The notes below the pieces were generated by a model, which was not told the origin of the DNA, searched no databases, and worked only from the letters and a program-made list of their open reading frames with translations. A program made the position numbers and the translations under genes. This document shows, one piece after another, positions 37,498-46,786 of a stretch of 64,000 nt of DNA. The number at the start of each line of letters is the position of its first letter. Within the stretch, counting starts at the first letter, position 1. Source of the DNA: Candidatus Paceibacterota bacterium (GTDB lineage: Bacteria > Actinomycetota > Actinomycetes > Nanopelagicales > Nanopelagicaceae); the NCBI GenBank assembly GCA_035530615.1, contig DATKUL010000002.1, positions 62,001 through 126,000 of the forward strand, read 5' to 3'.

Positions 37498-39033
37498 ATG
37501 ACAACATTCGTTGATCAAGTCACGCTCTTCGCCTCTGCCGGAAAGGGCGGCGATGGATGCGTCTCCGTGCACCGCGAGAAGTTCAAACCCCTCGGTGGTC
37601 CAGATGGTGGCAATGGAGGACGCGGCGGAGATATCAAACTCATTGTCGATCCAAACGTCACAACACTTCTTGATTACCACCACTCACCACATCGCAAGGC
37701 AACGTCCGGTCGCGCAGGATACGGCGATCGCAAAGATGGACCTGCAGGTGAAGATCTCACTCTTAAAGTTCCCAACGGCACTGTTGTCTTCGATGATAAA
37801 GGCAATCAACTTGCCGACTTGGTCGGCAACGGGACTGTCTTTATTGCAGCGCAGGGCGGACACGGTGGCCTGGGCAACTTGGCGTTGGCCTCCTCCAAAC
37901 GTCGCGCACCCGGCTTTGCGCTGCTTGGCGAGCCAGGCGAAGAACGCAAACTCATTCTCGAGCTCAAGAGTGTTGCCGATATCGCACTCGTGGGTTACCC
38001 AAGCGCTGGAAAGTCTTCTCTTATTGCAGCCATGTCGAAGGCTCGTCCCAAGATCGCGGATTATCCATTCACCACCCTTATTCCCAACCTCGGCGTAGTG
38101 GAGGCGGGGGAGACTCGCTTTACTGTCGCTGACGTTCCTGGACTTATTCCTGGTGCAAGCCAAGGTAAAGGCTTGGGACATGAATTTCTCCGTCACGTCG
38201 AACGTTGCGCCGCGCTCGTTCAGGTTCTGGATTGTGGCACGCTAGAAACAGATCGCAATCCGATCCAAGATTTAGAAATCATTGAAAACGAACTCGCCGA
38301 ATATGGCGGGCTCGAAGATCGCCCACGCATTATTGCTCTCAACAAAATCGATCTCCCTGATGGCGCAGCAATGGCCGACATGGTTGCACAGACACTTCGC
38401 GATCGCGGGTATGAGGTCTATCCAGTCTCCGCTGCATCGCATGCCGGATTGCGCGATCTAACTTTCGCCATGGCGCGCGTCATTCAGAAGAATCGAGCCG
38501 CCGCCGCGACGGAAGAACGGACACGAATTGTTCTGCGTCCAGTCTCCGTTGATGACTCCGGTTTCGTTGTCATTCCAAATGAAGACGGCTCTTTCTCCAT
38601 CACGGGCACGAAGATTCTTCGCTGGGTCCGTCAGACCAACTTTAAAAATGCTGAAGCCATTGGCTACCTTGCAGATCGCATGGCGATACTTGGTGTCGAG
38701 CGCGAACTTCTCAAGAAAGGCGCAGTCGCCGGAAGTGAAGTACGCGTTGGAGAAGGCGATGACGCTGTTATCTTTGACTGGGAACCAACGATTGAATCGG
38801 GCGCCGAACTCCTGGGTGCGCGAGGTCAAGATGAGCGATTTGATTCTGTGTGGCGCGGATATGAGAAGGTCCAAGACCAACTCAGCGATGAAGAACTCGC
38901 CCGTCAGTGGGAATTTGCCATTGACGATCCCCGCACTCCGGTATTGAAGTCGGAATTGGAAATGGACGCGGAAGATGTGGCCGAGGCGACTGCTGATTCA
39001 GAAGAAGATTCAGAGGTTGAGGAAAGCCGATGA
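37498..39033 (+). CDS. obgE: GTPase ObgE/CgtA
   Basis: 511 aa. The Gly-rich Obg fold ([20 protein letters not shown]) occupies about 1-160. The G domain has P-loop [10 protein letters not shown] (about 165), [10 protein letters not shown] and NKIDLPD. A C-terminal OCT domain (about 340-420) and an acidic tail follow. It helps late 50S assembly and stress responses. ATG 37498 has GGGAG upstream. The stop overlaps proB as ATGA. Confidence 0.95.
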   Translation: MTTFVDQVTLFASAGKGGDGCVSVHREKFKPLGGPDGGNGGRGGDIKLIVDPNVTTLLDYHHSPHRKATSGRAGYGDRKDGPAGEDLTLKVPNGTVVFDDKGNQLADLVGNGTVFIAAQGGHGGLGNLALASSKRRAPGFALLGEPGEERKLILELKSVADIALVGYPSAGKSSLIAAMSKARPKIADYPFTTLIPNLGVVEAGETRFTVADVPGLIPGASQGKGLGHEFLRHVERCAALVQVLDCGTLETDRNPIQDLEIIENELAEYGGLEDRPRIIALNKIDLPDGAAMADMVAQTLRDRGYEVYPVSAASHAGLRDLTFAMARVIQKNRAAAATEERTRIVLRPVSVDDSGFVVIPNEDGSFSITGTKILRWVRQTNFKNAEAIGYLADRMAILGVERELLKKGAVAGSEVRVGEGDDAVIFDWEPTIESGAELLGARGQDERFDSVWRGYEKVQDQLSDEELARQWEFAIDDPRTPVLKSELEMDAEDVAEATADSEEDSEVEESR

Positions 39034-40145
39034 GTCGCGGGCATATCTCCAAGGCTAAGAGAATTGTCATTAAGGTGGGTTCATCTTCGCTGACGGGAAA
39101 GGCTGGGTCAGAATTAGACCCAACTGCCGTAGATCGCCTGGTTGATCTCGTGGCAACTTGTCGCGAAAGAGGTGCCGAAGTTGTCCTAGTTTCATCTGGT
39201 GCCATTGCTACCGGACTTGCTCCACTGGGGCTCAAGGCCAGACCCAGAGACTTAGCAACGCAGCAGGCCGCCGCCGCGGTCGGACAGGGTCTGCTGCTGC
39301 ACCGCTATACGGAGAGTTTCGCACGCTACCAAACAACGGCTGCCCAAATCCTTCTGACCACCCAGGATGTCATCCATCGCTCTCATTACAAGAATGCCCA
39401 GCGCACTCTTTATCGTTTGCTCGCCCTCGGCGTTGTTCCAATCATCAATGAGAATGACACAGTTGGCACGCAGGAAATTCGCTTCGGAGACAATGATCGA
39501 CTTGCCGCTCTGGTTTCACTCGTCATTGGGGCCGATCTACTTGTTCTGATCTCCGACATTGACGCTCTCTATGACGCGCCTCCAACAAAAGTTGGAGCAC
39601 AACGGATCAGCGAGGTTGAGTCCGTCACCGATATTGACGACGCAACAATAGGCGGAGTCGGCGCCGCCGGAGTCGGAAGCGGGGGAATGGTCACCAAAGT
39701 CGAAGCCGCCCGTATTTCGACTAGTGCAGGTATCCCAATGCTCCTCACTTCTCTTGCGCAATCGAAGAGAGCACTCGATGGTGAAGATGTGGGCACTTAC
39801 TTCCATGCACAGCACTCCAAAACAAATTCACGTTTACTCTGGCTCGCACACGCCTCCACGCCCAATGGTCGCCTGACTGTCGATGCTGGAGCAGTCACGG
39901 CTCTAATCGAGCGGGGCGTCTCACTTCTTCCCGCTGGCGTTACTGGGGTCGAAGGGGAATTCAGTGCGGGTGATGCCGTGGAAATCGCAACCCAAGATGG
40001 ACGCGTTATTGCACGCGGCCTGGTCGCTTTTGATTCTGTGGAAATTCCTCAGATGCTGGGACGTTCAACGAAGGAACTTGCCAAGGAATTGGGCGCCGAA
40101 TACGAACGCGAACTCATTCATAGGGATGATCTAGTTCTTCTCTAG
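39030..40145 (+). CDS. proB: Glutamate 5-kinase
   Basis: 371 aa. Amino-acid kinase domain ([48 protein letters not shown]) plus a C-terminal PUA domain (about 280-371). It is the first step of proline synthesis, making gamma-glutamyl phosphate for ProA. ATG 39030 overlaps the obgE stop. proA lies 2.2 kb downstream, separated by a secreted-protein gene and a hydrolase gene. Confidence 0.95.
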   Translation: MSRGHISKAKRIVIKVGSSSLTGKAGSELDPTAVDRLVDLVATCRERGAEVVLVSSGAIATGLAPLGLKARPRDLATQQAAAAVGQGLLLHRYTESFARYQTTAAQILLTTQDVIHRSHYKNAQRTLYRLLALGVVPIINENDTVGTQEIRFGDNDRLAALVSLVIGADLLVLISDIDALYDAPPTKVGAQRISEVESVTDIDDATIGGVGAAGVGSGGMVTKVEAARISTSAGIPMLLTSLAQSKRALDGEDVGTYFHAQHSKTNSRLLWLAHASTPNGRLTVDAGAVTALIERGVSLLPAGVTGVEGEFSAGDAVEIATQDGRVIARGLVAFDSVEIPQMLGRSTKELAKELGAEYERELIHRDDLVLL

Positions 40146-40243
40146 CTTTTGCAAATGTGGGCTGCCACTCTCATTTTCTTCACTACTCAAATGCGCCTCT
40201 TACTAGACTTTTTGTCACGGCAAAGTCGTGTTGAGGAGTGGCA

Positions 40244-41113
40244 ATGGAAGGTTCGCGTCGCCGAAGGTTCTCCATATTCGCAATTGTTTTCGTGCTTATC
40301 GGCCTCAGCGGGGTTAATATCTCTGGCGCTGCTACTTCCAAATACTCGCTTCCTTCGGCCCCGACAAATGTCACCGCCGTAGGTGGATTGAATAGCGCGA
40401 CATTGAAGTGGAAAGCGCCTGCGACGAATGGCGGCAGGGCTATTACTTCGTACAGGATTACCTACAACCCCGGTAAGAAAGTTTACGTTTGTAAGAGTTC
40501 GGCCACGACATGCAAAGTTCCTATCGCAAATCCCAACAAGCCAAGCAGCAAACCGGCACCGGTCTGGTTCTATTTCACTGTGGCGGCGGTGAATTCAGTT
40601 GGAACCGGGCCCGATTCAATCGTGGGATTTGCGCGCGTACTTGTTCGTTTTCGGGCGACAAAATATATCGCGCCCAAGTATGCGAGCCCTACTCCTACAG
40701 CGACGACCGCGCCTTTGCCGACAGCGACCCCAACTCAGTTTCCACAGCGTCCTGGCATCACAGCATTCGATGGGAAGTACGTTGGCACTGCCATTGTGAC
40801 GGTGACTCAGAACGACAATGTAATCTCCTTACTTTCCTCAACGCTCAACACCTCTAACACTGTCCTCAATGGCGACATCATTGGAACCGCCGATATCTGG
40901 AAGATCAACGGCTATGTCACTGATGTGTCCGGTGTCGCCACAGTCACTGCTTCAAACTCGATATACGGAGCAATGACCTTTACAGTGACGTTTGTATCTG
41001 ATCCAGTGACGCATGTGGTGAAGGGAACTGGAAAGGGAACCAACACCGTCGAATATCCGGGTTTGGGCACCGTCAAAGTGGTCTTCGACTTCAGCATCTC
41101 CAACGCCGCCTAG
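40244..41113 (+). CDS. Secreted fibronectin type III-domain protein
   Basis: 289 aa from ATG 40244, with GAGGAG five bases upstream. A signal peptide (SIFAIVFVLIGLSGVNISGA) is followed by a FnIII domain (about 35-130; PSAPTNVTAVGGLNSATLKW, then APATNGGRAITSYRITYNPG). The FnIII domain contains a CKSSATTC pair that may form a disulfide. A Pro/Thr linker (PTPTATTAPLPTATPTQ) leads to a beta-rich C-terminal domain of unknown type. Probably exported and wall-associated. It is inserted between proB and proA and has no clear terminator. Confidence 0.8.
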   Translation: MEGSRRRRFSIFAIVFVLIGLSGVNISGAATSKYSLPSAPTNVTAVGGLNSATLKWKAPATNGGRAITSYRITYNPGKKVYVCKSSATTCKVPIANPNKPSSKPAPVWFYFTVAAVNSVGTGPDSIVGFARVLVRFRATKYIAPKYASPTPTATTAPLPTATPTQFPQRPGITAFDGKYVGTAIVTVTQNDNVISLLSSTLNTSNTVLNGDIIGTADIWKINGYVTDVSGVATVTASNSIYGAMTFTVTFVSDPVTHVVKGTGKGTNTVEYPGLGTVKVVFDFSISNAA

Positions 41114-41131
41114 GACCAAATGCAAATTTGG
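41114..41131. terminator. Possible weak terminator between convergent genes
   Basis: Inverted repeat CCAAAT-GCAA-ATTTGG between the stops of the FnIII gene and the convergent hydrolase gene. The stem is short and AT-rich with no long T run. Confidence 0.3.
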
Positions 41132-41133
41132 GC

Positions 41134-42303
41134 TTAGTACGCTGCCGTCGCGACATCGTGCAGAACCCCTGCAGTCAGTTCTTCATTATTTCCATTATCA
41201 GTTGGCTCATCACTTAGTTTCACAATTACCATGTGAGTACTGGGCTGAATGAAGATGTACTGGCCGTGTAGCCCCAAGAGCATCGACGATCCCGCAAAGG
41301 GATGCCACATCTGTGCGCCATATCCCCAGCCGTGATCTAGAGTTGTTGCGGCAGTAGTGAGGCGATTCATCCAAGCCGCATTGATCAAGTTGGCATTTCC
41401 CACTTTACCTGCGCCGTTATTGAGAACTAGCGCGCCAATACGTGCCCAGTCTCGTGCTGTGGCATTGAAACAGCAGAAAGTCTTCTCTAGACCTCCCACA
41501 TGGTCCACGTTCCAGAACGCACTCTGCTCGGCACCGATGGGCTGCCAGACATGTTGGCTGAAGTAATCGGAGACACTCATACCGGTGACTTTCTTGATGA
41601 TGAAACCGAGCATTTGCGTATCAACGCTTCGGTACTCGGATTGGGTTCCTGGATCCCAATTCATCTTTCGGTTGTGCTCCATAAAGAAATTGAGGTCGGT
41701 GGTCGCATACATCTGCGCAATGGCCACACCCCAGCCGGAGGGACCACTTGGATAATTGTCACTCACGCCGACACCGGATTGCATATCGAGAAGGCTCTGA
41801 ATAGTGACCGTGTCGAAACTTCCACCAGTTTTGAATTCGGGGAAGTACTGAACAAAGGTGTCAGATTCTTTGATCTTTCCTTCTGCGATAAGTTGGCCGA
41901 TCATGATGGAAGTCAAGGTCTTAGCCATTGAGTACGAAGGGAGCTTGCTCAGTGCGTTTATCGACTTGCCGTACCACTCATAGGTAATCACGCCATCGCG
42001 CACCACTAGAAAAGCAGTAGTTGAGGTAGTTGCCAGGAAATCCTTGAAAGAAATATTCACCCCATCCCAATTGACGCTTGCAGGCATAGACCCTTCTGCC
42101 GAACTCCACAGAACAGGCTTGGTCGCAGGATCGACAATATGAAATGGCATCAGAGTCGGCGTCTTGGAGGCCGGAGCAATTCCCAATCGAATAGCGGCGA
42201 TAGGTTCGGGGTAGTGGATTATCCGAGTCGCGCTGAAGAGAAGGATGTAGAAGGCAAGGAGTCCGATGACTAGATTTAGAACGAAGCGAAATAAGGTGCG
42301 CAC
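41134..42303 (-). CDS. Serine hydrolase, beta-lactamase class C family
   Basis: 389 aa. One N-terminal membrane helix (FRFVLNLVIGLLAFYILLFS) anchors an external domain. The SxxK motif is SMAK in KLPSYSMAKTLTS (about 128), with the YxS/N-type segment EYRSVDTQ and a C-terminal HGQYIF in place of KTG. Such proteins are esterases or D-aminopeptidases more often than true beta-lactamases. GTG 42303 has AGGA upstream. It is divergent from proA with only 33 bases between. Confidence 0.85.
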   Translation of the reverse strand: MRTLFRFVLNLVIGLLAFYILLFSATRIIHYPEPIAAIRLGIAPASKTPTLMPFHIVDPATKPVLWSSAEGSMPASVNWDGVNISFKDFLATTSTTAFLVVRDGVITYEWYGKSINALSKLPSYSMAKTLTSIMIGQLIAEGKIKESDTFVQYFPEFKTGGSFDTVTIQSLLDMQSGVGVSDNYPSGPSGWGVAIAQMYATTDLNFFMEHNRKMNWDPGTQSEYRSVDTQMLGFIIKKVTGMSVSDYFSQHVWQPIGAEQSAFWNVDHVGGLEKTFCCFNATARDWARIGALVLNNGAGKVGNANLINAAWMNRLTTAATTLDHGWGYGAQMWHPFAGSSMLLGLHGQYIFIQPSTHMVIVKLSDEPTDNGNNEELTAGVLHDVATAAY

Positions 42304-42336
42304 CTGTGAATCCTAAGCCCGTATAGGCTTGCCTTT

Positions 42337-43605
42337 ATGGATGCCGCAACGCTGATCTCCGACCTTGCCACTCGTGCCCGACTTGCTGCCCGCACTCTCA
42401 CAACTGCATCGGGATTAGAGCGAGAGGCAGCCCTACTCGCCATTGCCGATGAAATCGAGAGCAGAAGCGAAGAGATCCTTGCTGCTAATGAAGAAGATAT
42501 GGCTCGTGGTCGCGCCGAAGAGATGCACCCGCAACTTCTTGACCGGTTGCTCCTCACCCCACAAAGGATCCGCGATATTGCAAAGGGCGCACGCCAAGTC
42601 GCCAATCTTCCCGATCCACTCGGAATAACCCTGCGCGAATCCACCCTTCCCAATGGACTTCACCTCAAGCAGGTCACAGTTCCATTCGGGGTTGTCGGCA
42701 TGGTTTATGAAGCTCGCCCCAATGTCACAGTCGATGCCGCTGTCATCCTTCTCATGTCCGGCAACGCCGCACTTCTCCGTGGTTCATCCAGCGCATCCTC
42801 CAGCAATGAAGCACTCGTCAACATAATGCGCGATGCCCTTGCCAAGACAAATATCTCTCCTGATGTCATCCAACTTGTCCCTTCCTACGATCGCGAAACC
42901 GTCCACGCTCTCCTGCACGCCCGTGGCAAAGTAGATCTGGTCATCCCACGCGGAAGCGCGGGGCTTATCCGCATGGTTGTTGATGACTCCACGGTTCCAA
43001 CTATCGAAACTGGCGCCGGTGTCTGCCATGTTTACGTTGACGAATTCGCTGACCTCGAAAAAGCAATTCCAATCCTTCTCAATTCCAAAACCCATCGCCC
43101 AAGTGTCTGCAACGCTGCCGAGACCCTTCTCGTTCACAGTTCAATCGCCGACAAGTTCCTCCCGATGGCACTCATAGCGTTGTCTGAAGCGGGGGTTGTT
43201 CTTCACTCTGACGAGAAGGCACTAAAGATCGCAGACTCCATTCACATCGCCTCGTCATTAGCAACGGATGAGAATTGGCAGACCGAGTACGGCGTTCTTG
43301 AAATGAACATCGGCGTCGTTGATTCCGTCGATGAAGCCATCGACCACATTGCCAAGTACGGAACTCAGCACACCGAAGCAATCGTCACCGAATCAGAAGC
43401 CGCCGCGAACCGATTCATCGCGCTCTCCGATTGCGCTGCCGTCATGGTCAATACTTCAACGCGATTTACCGACGGCGAACAGATGGGCTTTGGCGCCGAA
43501 ATCGGCATCTCCAACCAGAAACTCCACGCTCGTGGTCCAATGGGTCTAGAAGCAATGACCACGACCACCTGGATCGTGAAGGGCGACGGCCAGATTCGAA
43601 GTTAG
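42337..43605 (+). CDS. proA: Gamma-glutamyl phosphate reductase
   Basis: 422 aa. Aldehyde-dehydrogenase-like enzyme that reduces gamma-glutamyl phosphate with NADPH, the second proline step. Signatures: VPFGVVGMVYEARPNVTVDA, the catalytic Cys in HRPSVCNAAETLL, and the C-terminal end MGFGAEIGISNQKLHARGPM, GLEAMTTTTWIVKGDG and QIRS. The TAG stop (43603-43605) overlaps the stop of the convergent abiEii gene within the four bases TTAG. Two partial copies of this 3' end occur downstream at 46692-46782 and 47720-47794. Confidence 0.96.
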   Translation: MDAATLISDLATRARLAARTLTTASGLEREAALLAIADEIESRSEEILAANEEDMARGRAEEMHPQLLDRLLLTPQRIRDIAKGARQVANLPDPLGITLRESTLPNGLHLKQVTVPFGVVGMVYEARPNVTVDAAVILLMSGNAALLRGSSSASSSNEALVNIMRDALAKTNISPDVIQLVPSYDRETVHALLHARGKVDLVIPRGSAGLIRMVVDDSTVPTIETGAGVCHVYVDEFADLEKAIPILLNSKTHRPSVCNAAETLLVHSSIADKFLPMALIALSEAGVVLHSDEKALKIADSIHIASSLATDENWQTEYGVLEMNIGVVDSVDEAIDHIAKYGTQHTEAIVTESEAAANRFIALSDCAAVMVNTSTRFTDGEQMGFGAEIGISNQKLHARGPMGLEAMTTTTWIVKGDGQIRS

Positions 43606-44216
43606 ATGTAAATGAGATTTACGCGATCCCTTTCGGATGTGATGTTAAAAGGGATCAGATCCCATTGAGGAGTACCAGAAAAGAAACCTTTGATGAATGA
43701 GCGACTGGCTTCGCTAAACCCAGTGATGATGTCGCGGCGCAGCGCCTCTCGGACTTGTACGAGTTCATCAATGATCTCCGCGGGATCAAGAAGCATTGCG
43801 GATACATCAATTGCGAAGATTTCTGATGACATTGGATTTAGTGAACGGAGTTTTGGCTCCAATACGGTTCCGCGAAACACAGTGTTAATCTCAATTTTTA
43901 CTTGAGTCGAACCGTTGGTGATTAACAACTGTGATTCATTGACGTCCTCCGCAATAGCACGGTGGACACGTAGCCCCATACCCTCCGAAGTTTGTGCGAT
44001 CTTGCTGACTTCATCGTTGATCGCGAGCAAAGCTTCATCACGTGTTATACCGATCGGAAGAAACACGGCATCAATGTCGACGGACAACCGCGGCATGTCA
44101 TCGAGATACAGATTGATTGCGGTGCCGCCCTTGAGTGCCAATTGGCCACTTTCGAAAACACTCGGCAGAACCTGTAAGAGTAGGCGGACCGCGTTAACGT
44201 ATTCGGTTTGCATCAT
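43602..44216 (-). CDS. AbiEii-family nucleotidyltransferase toxin
   Basis: 204 aa. The nucleotidyltransferase signature LKGGTAINLYLDDMPRLSVD continues with IDAVFLP (GG...RxSxDID), as in AbiEii toxins of type IV systems, which modify tRNA or other targets with nucleotides. ATG 44216 overlaps the antitoxin stop as ATGA. It is shorter than classic AbiEii (about 300 aa) but typical of the minimal DUF1814 domain. The gene ends exactly at the proA stop. Confidence 0.8.
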   Translation of the reverse strand: MMQTEYVNAVRLLLQVLPSVFESGQLALKGGTAINLYLDDMPRLSVDIDAVFLPIGITRDEALLAINDEVSKIAQTSEGMGLRVHRAIAEDVNESQLLITNGSTQVKIEINTVFRGTVLEPKLRSLNPMSSEIFAIDVSAMLLDPAEIIDELVQVREALRRDIITGFSEASRSFIKGFFSGTPQWDLIPFNITSERDRVNLIYI

Positions 44217-44971
44217 GCGGGAAGCACCAACTTCGTACCGTCAGCGAGTTTCCCTATCCATCGCGACGAACTTCCTGTTGGAAGTATGTATTTGGCACGT
44301 AATTGCTCGACATTTATATTGTCAGCTTCATGACCCCACATCAGGAATAGGCGGACTGTTCGCACATTCGTGCATCCTTCAAGCAATTCGCCAGCATGTT
44401 TTACTCGCATACCCTTCGTTGCGAAGAACAGGTGTCGAGCTTCTTCCAAATCCACTTCTGTTTTGATATCTCGCAGAAGTTCAAGCAGGGCACGCTCGCG
44501 CGCGGATACTTTCACGTGTGGTGTTAACTCTGGTGGCGTGAATAATCCTCGACCCGCTACCTTGTTGTTAAGAAGTGACCAAGACCGGTAGTTAGATGGA
44601 AACTGGCTTACAAACCAACTTGGCAATGTGGTTTTTTCCTCGCCCCATAAGGTTAAGGTTTCAACTGTCGATAGATAGTGGGTCACTCCCTGCCACGCTA
44701 AGGCAGTCTTCCCTCCCACGTGTAGCCCAATGATGCGTTCTTGCAGGAATAGTAGGCATTGGTCTCGATCAAGACGCCCGCCTGGAAATGCGTAAACTCC
44801 GGGTCCTAATCGAGTGAGCCACCCAGTACGCGAATAATGAGCGGCGAGGGCGCCCGAGACTCTGTGGTTGGCCAGGGTCTTGAGGTCCAGTGGTTGATCA
44901 TGGCGAACTGAGCGAAGAAGTCCGTTGATTAGAAAATTGCTCTCTATGTCAGCCACTTTCGAAAAATACAC
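44213..44971 (-). CDS. AbiEi-family antitoxin
   Basis: 252 aa. An N-terminal winged helix (LKTLANHRVSGALAAHYSRT then GWLTRLGPGVYAFPGG) and the AbiEi core (LHVGGKTALAWQGVTHYLST, PSWFVSQFPSNY, VSARERALLELLRD) fit type IV antitoxins that act opposite the toxin and repress the operon. I used GTG 44971 with AGGGT upstream; an internal GTG at 44953 is possible. It forms a translationally coupled pair with the toxin. Confidence 0.8.
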   Translation of the reverse strand: MYFSKVADIESNFLINGLLRSVRHDQPLDLKTLANHRVSGALAAHYSRTGWLTRLGPGVYAFPGGRLDRDQCLLFLQERIIGLHVGGKTALAWQGVTHYLSTVETLTLWGEEKTTLPSWFVSQFPSNYRSWSLLNNKVAGRGLFTPPELTPHVKVSARERALLELLRDIKTEVDLEEARHLFFATKGMRVKHAGELLEGCTNVRTVRLFLMWGHEADNINVEQLRAKYILPTGSSSRWIGKLADGTKLVLPA

Positions 44972-45086
44972 CCTTTTTTAATCATTTTCAACCTTTAGCC
45001 TGAGGCTTTTGAACTTACTGAGCGTGTTAGAAGACCTTGGCTGATTCCTTGCATACGGTGGCCGCAAGGGCAGCCCAGAGTAGGTT

Positions 45087-45111
45087 ACAGTTATTGCAGA
45101 TGACAGTTATT
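45087..45111 (+). promoter_or_regulatory. Direct repeat upstream of the HTH antitoxin
   Basis: ACAGTTATT occurs at 45087-45095 and 45103-45111, 16 bp apart, ending 16 bases before the ATG of the HTH gene. Likely operator sites for that gene's own product. Confidence 0.4.
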
Positions 45112-45126
45112 ACACTTGGAGATGCT

Positions 45127-45594
45127 ATGGCAAGTCCATCTGCCGTAACTCAGGTTACGGCCAATAAAAGTGAACGAGAGAATGCCACAGAAGTATTAGC
45201 TTTTTTCGCTTCGCATGGAACTAACGTAAAAATTGTCGCAAAGGATGGATCCTCGCTCAAATTAAGTCGTGCGCTGACAGAAGTATTGGAAAGTGCGGCA
45301 GATCTTGTCGAACGCACAGGCCAAGTACATCTTGATAATGCAGAGTCTCAGTGGCTCAGTCCAAACGATGCTGCTGCACTGCTCGGCATTAGTCGGCCCA
45401 CTGTTCTTAAAATGATCGACGAAGGTCTCATGCAAGCAGAGAATGTGCCGGGTAGCAGCGCCCATAGACGCTTACTTAGATCAAGTGTTGAGTCATTCAA
45501 GGTCGAACGCGATGTATTTCACGGACAAATGAATAAGGCGGCTGAACAGGCAATCAAGACAGGTCTCTTTTCTCGGGCTGCCAGGAAACATTGA
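45127..45594 (+). CDS. Excisionase-type HTH antitoxin, orphan
   Basis: 155 aa from ATG 45127, which has GGAG five bases upstream. The C-terminal half holds a MerR/excisionase-like helix-turn-helix: WLSPNDAAALLGISRPTVLK followed by MIDEGLMQAENVPGSSAHRR. The N-terminal half (VLAFFASHGTNVKIVAKDGS) matches antitoxins that usually precede a PIN-domain toxin. Here the stop is followed by TTGACGGCAATTGAGTCCAA, which reads MTAIESN and then stops after a few codons, like the first residues of a deleted PIN gene. So the toxin is probably lost. Confidence 0.7.
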   Translation: MASPSAVTQVTANKSERENATEVLAFFASHGTNVKIVAKDGSSLKLSRALTEVLESAADLVERTGQVHLDNAESQWLSPNDAAALLGISRPTVLKMIDEGLMQAENVPGSSAHRRLLRSSVESFKVERDVFHGQMNKAAEQAIKTGLFSRAARKH

Positions 45595-45694
45595 CGGCAA
45601 TTGAGTCCAATGAATTAACTAACTGAATTAATTAAGTAATAGTCAAAACTGTCCCTGTCATCCGTTCGCTTCTTTGGAACAGACAGTTAGGGGT

Positions 45695-45736
45695 TTGAAT
45701 CCCATCGTGTATCTGGTACAAAATCTCGTACCAGAT
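45695..45736 (+). promoter_or_regulatory. Promoter and palindromic operator of yefM-yoeB
   Basis: Possible promoter TTGAAT (45695-45700), 16-bp spacer, TACAAA (45717-45722). The perfect inverted repeat ATCTGGTAC (45711-45719) / GTACCAGAT (45728-45736) overlaps the -10 box, as expected for autoregulation by a YefM/YoeB complex. Confidence 0.6.
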
Positions 45737-45773
45737 GCTAGGGTTCTCTCTTGGGTAAGAAAAGGAGCACATC

Positions 45774-46118
45774 ATGGTCATAACTGCCTCGGAAGCTCGG
45801 GCACAACTCTTTCCACTAATCGAACAGGTTAACAACGACAGTATGCCAATTACCATCACATCAAAGAAGGGCAACGCCGTCTTGGTCTCGGAGAGCGAAT
45901 GGGAATCAATGATCGAGACAATGTATTTACTTAGAACCCCAACCAACCGAGAGCGCCTTGCCAGAAGTCGCGCTGATGTCGCAGCGGGAAGGTTGATTGA
46001 ATTTACGCTGCCACTTTCCAGCGCTTCTCGGGTAAAAAACAAAGTCACTAAAAGCAAGAAAGTGACGACCCCTACGAAAGCAACTAAGAAAGTAACAAAT
46101 AAAAAAGTTTCCTCTTAA
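45774..46118 (+). CDS. YefM/Phd-family antitoxin with lysine-rich tail
   Basis: 114 aa. The N-terminal Phd/YefM domain is typical: MVITASEARAQLFPLIEQVN then ITSKKGNAVLVSESEWESM. After about residue 80 the usual toxin-binding region is followed by an unusual Lys/Thr-rich end (KNKVTKSKKVTTPTKATKK). ATG 45774 has AAAAGGAG upstream. The stop overlaps yoeB as TAATG. Confidence 0.85.
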   Translation: MVITASEARAQLFPLIEQVNNDSMPITITSKKGNAVLVSESEWESMIETMYLLRTPTNRERLARSRADVAAGRLIEFTLPLSSASRVKNKVTKSKKVTTPTKATKKVTNKKVSS

Positions 46119-46393
46119 TGCCAAAGGAGCCATCACTCAGGAAACTTAAACTTTCAGAAGATGCCTGGGAAGACTTAAAGTTTTGGGAAAGTACCAGTCC
46201 AAAAACAGTTGAACGTATTAATGCGTTGGTTGATTCAATTATGAAAAGTCCAAGTACAGGAATCGGTAAACCAGAGAAACTTAAATATGAACTTTCAGGA
46301 ACGTGGTCTAGGCGCATTAACCACAAAGACCGAATTGTTTACCAAGTTGAGGATGAAACGCTAATTATTTTGCATCTTCGAGACCACTACTAG
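46118..46393 (+). CDS. YoeB/Txe-family mRNA interferase toxin
   Basis: 91 aa RelE-fold toxin. Family pattern: LSEDAWEDLKFWESTSPKTV, then KPEKLKYELSGTWSRRINHK and DRIVYQVEDETLIILHLRDHY. The conserved Glu, Arg and terminal HY region used in ribosome-dependent mRNA cleavage are present. ATG 46118 overlaps the antitoxin stop by one base. No frame damage is seen, so the pair may be active. Confidence 0.88.
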   Translation: MPKEPSLRKLKLSEDAWEDLKFWESTSPKTVERINALVDSIMKSPSTGIGKPEKLKYELSGTWSRRINHKDRIVYQVEDETLIILHLRDHY

Positions 46394-46424
46394 TTGAATG
46401 AGGTTCCCCGAAGATAAGGCGCAA

Positions 46425-46691
46425 TCACGATGGCTCTTTTTGGTTTATTGAAGTATTTACAAAAAGTCGCCAACGGCTGATTCTTTTCCCACTCTTAGTT
46501 TGCCCTGGGTCTAAATGGCTGACCAGATAGTCATGATCAAGAAACTTTATTTTGGATGCCCTAACTCGATTAGTTGTTTTCACCACAGTTGGTCTAAAGA
46601 CTTGCTCGGTGAGAGCCCAGTGCCTTGCTGCGGTCCACCCCGAGAAGTAACAGGGTGACCAAACTTCAGTAGCTACCACTAAGGCATCGTT
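46425..46691 (-). pseudogene. Fragment of an AbiEi-type antitoxin
   Basis: On the minus strand the frame from 46691 reads ALVVATEVWSPCYFSGWTAA then RHWALTEQVFRPTVVKTTNR, which resembles the core of AbiEi-like antitoxins (SPCYFSGW..A..HW.LTEQ.F). Similarity fades after about 46500, and the frame stops at 46425. The start is missing: the fragment is joined directly to the proA 3'-end copy at 46692. It is a different lineage from the intact AbiEi at 44213. Confidence 0.55.
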
Positions 46692-46782
46692 CGACCACAT
46701 CGCCAAGTACGGAACCCAACACACCGAAGCGATGACCACGACCACTTGGATTGTGAAGGGAACTGGTCAGATTAGAGGATAG
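46692..46782 (+). pseudogene. Partial copy 1 of the proA 3' end
   Basis: The sequence reads DHIAKYGTQHTEA followed in frame by MTTTTWIVKGTGQIRG and a TAG stop. The first part matches proA codons at 43341-43380 with only silent third-base changes; the second matches 43555-43605. The 58 codons between are deleted, at a short repeat GAAGCAAT that flanks the deletion in the intact gene. Four bases later comes the stop codon of convergent mazF, mirroring the proA/abiEii junction. Confidence 0.85.
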
Positions 46783-46786
46783 AGAA

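Noticed and set aside
45690-45706. T-arm-like GGGGTTTGAATCCCA, a possible tRNA remnant or attachment site
   Set aside because: Only the T-arm-like part is present, with no acceptor or anticodon stem nearby; chance similarity cannot be excluded.
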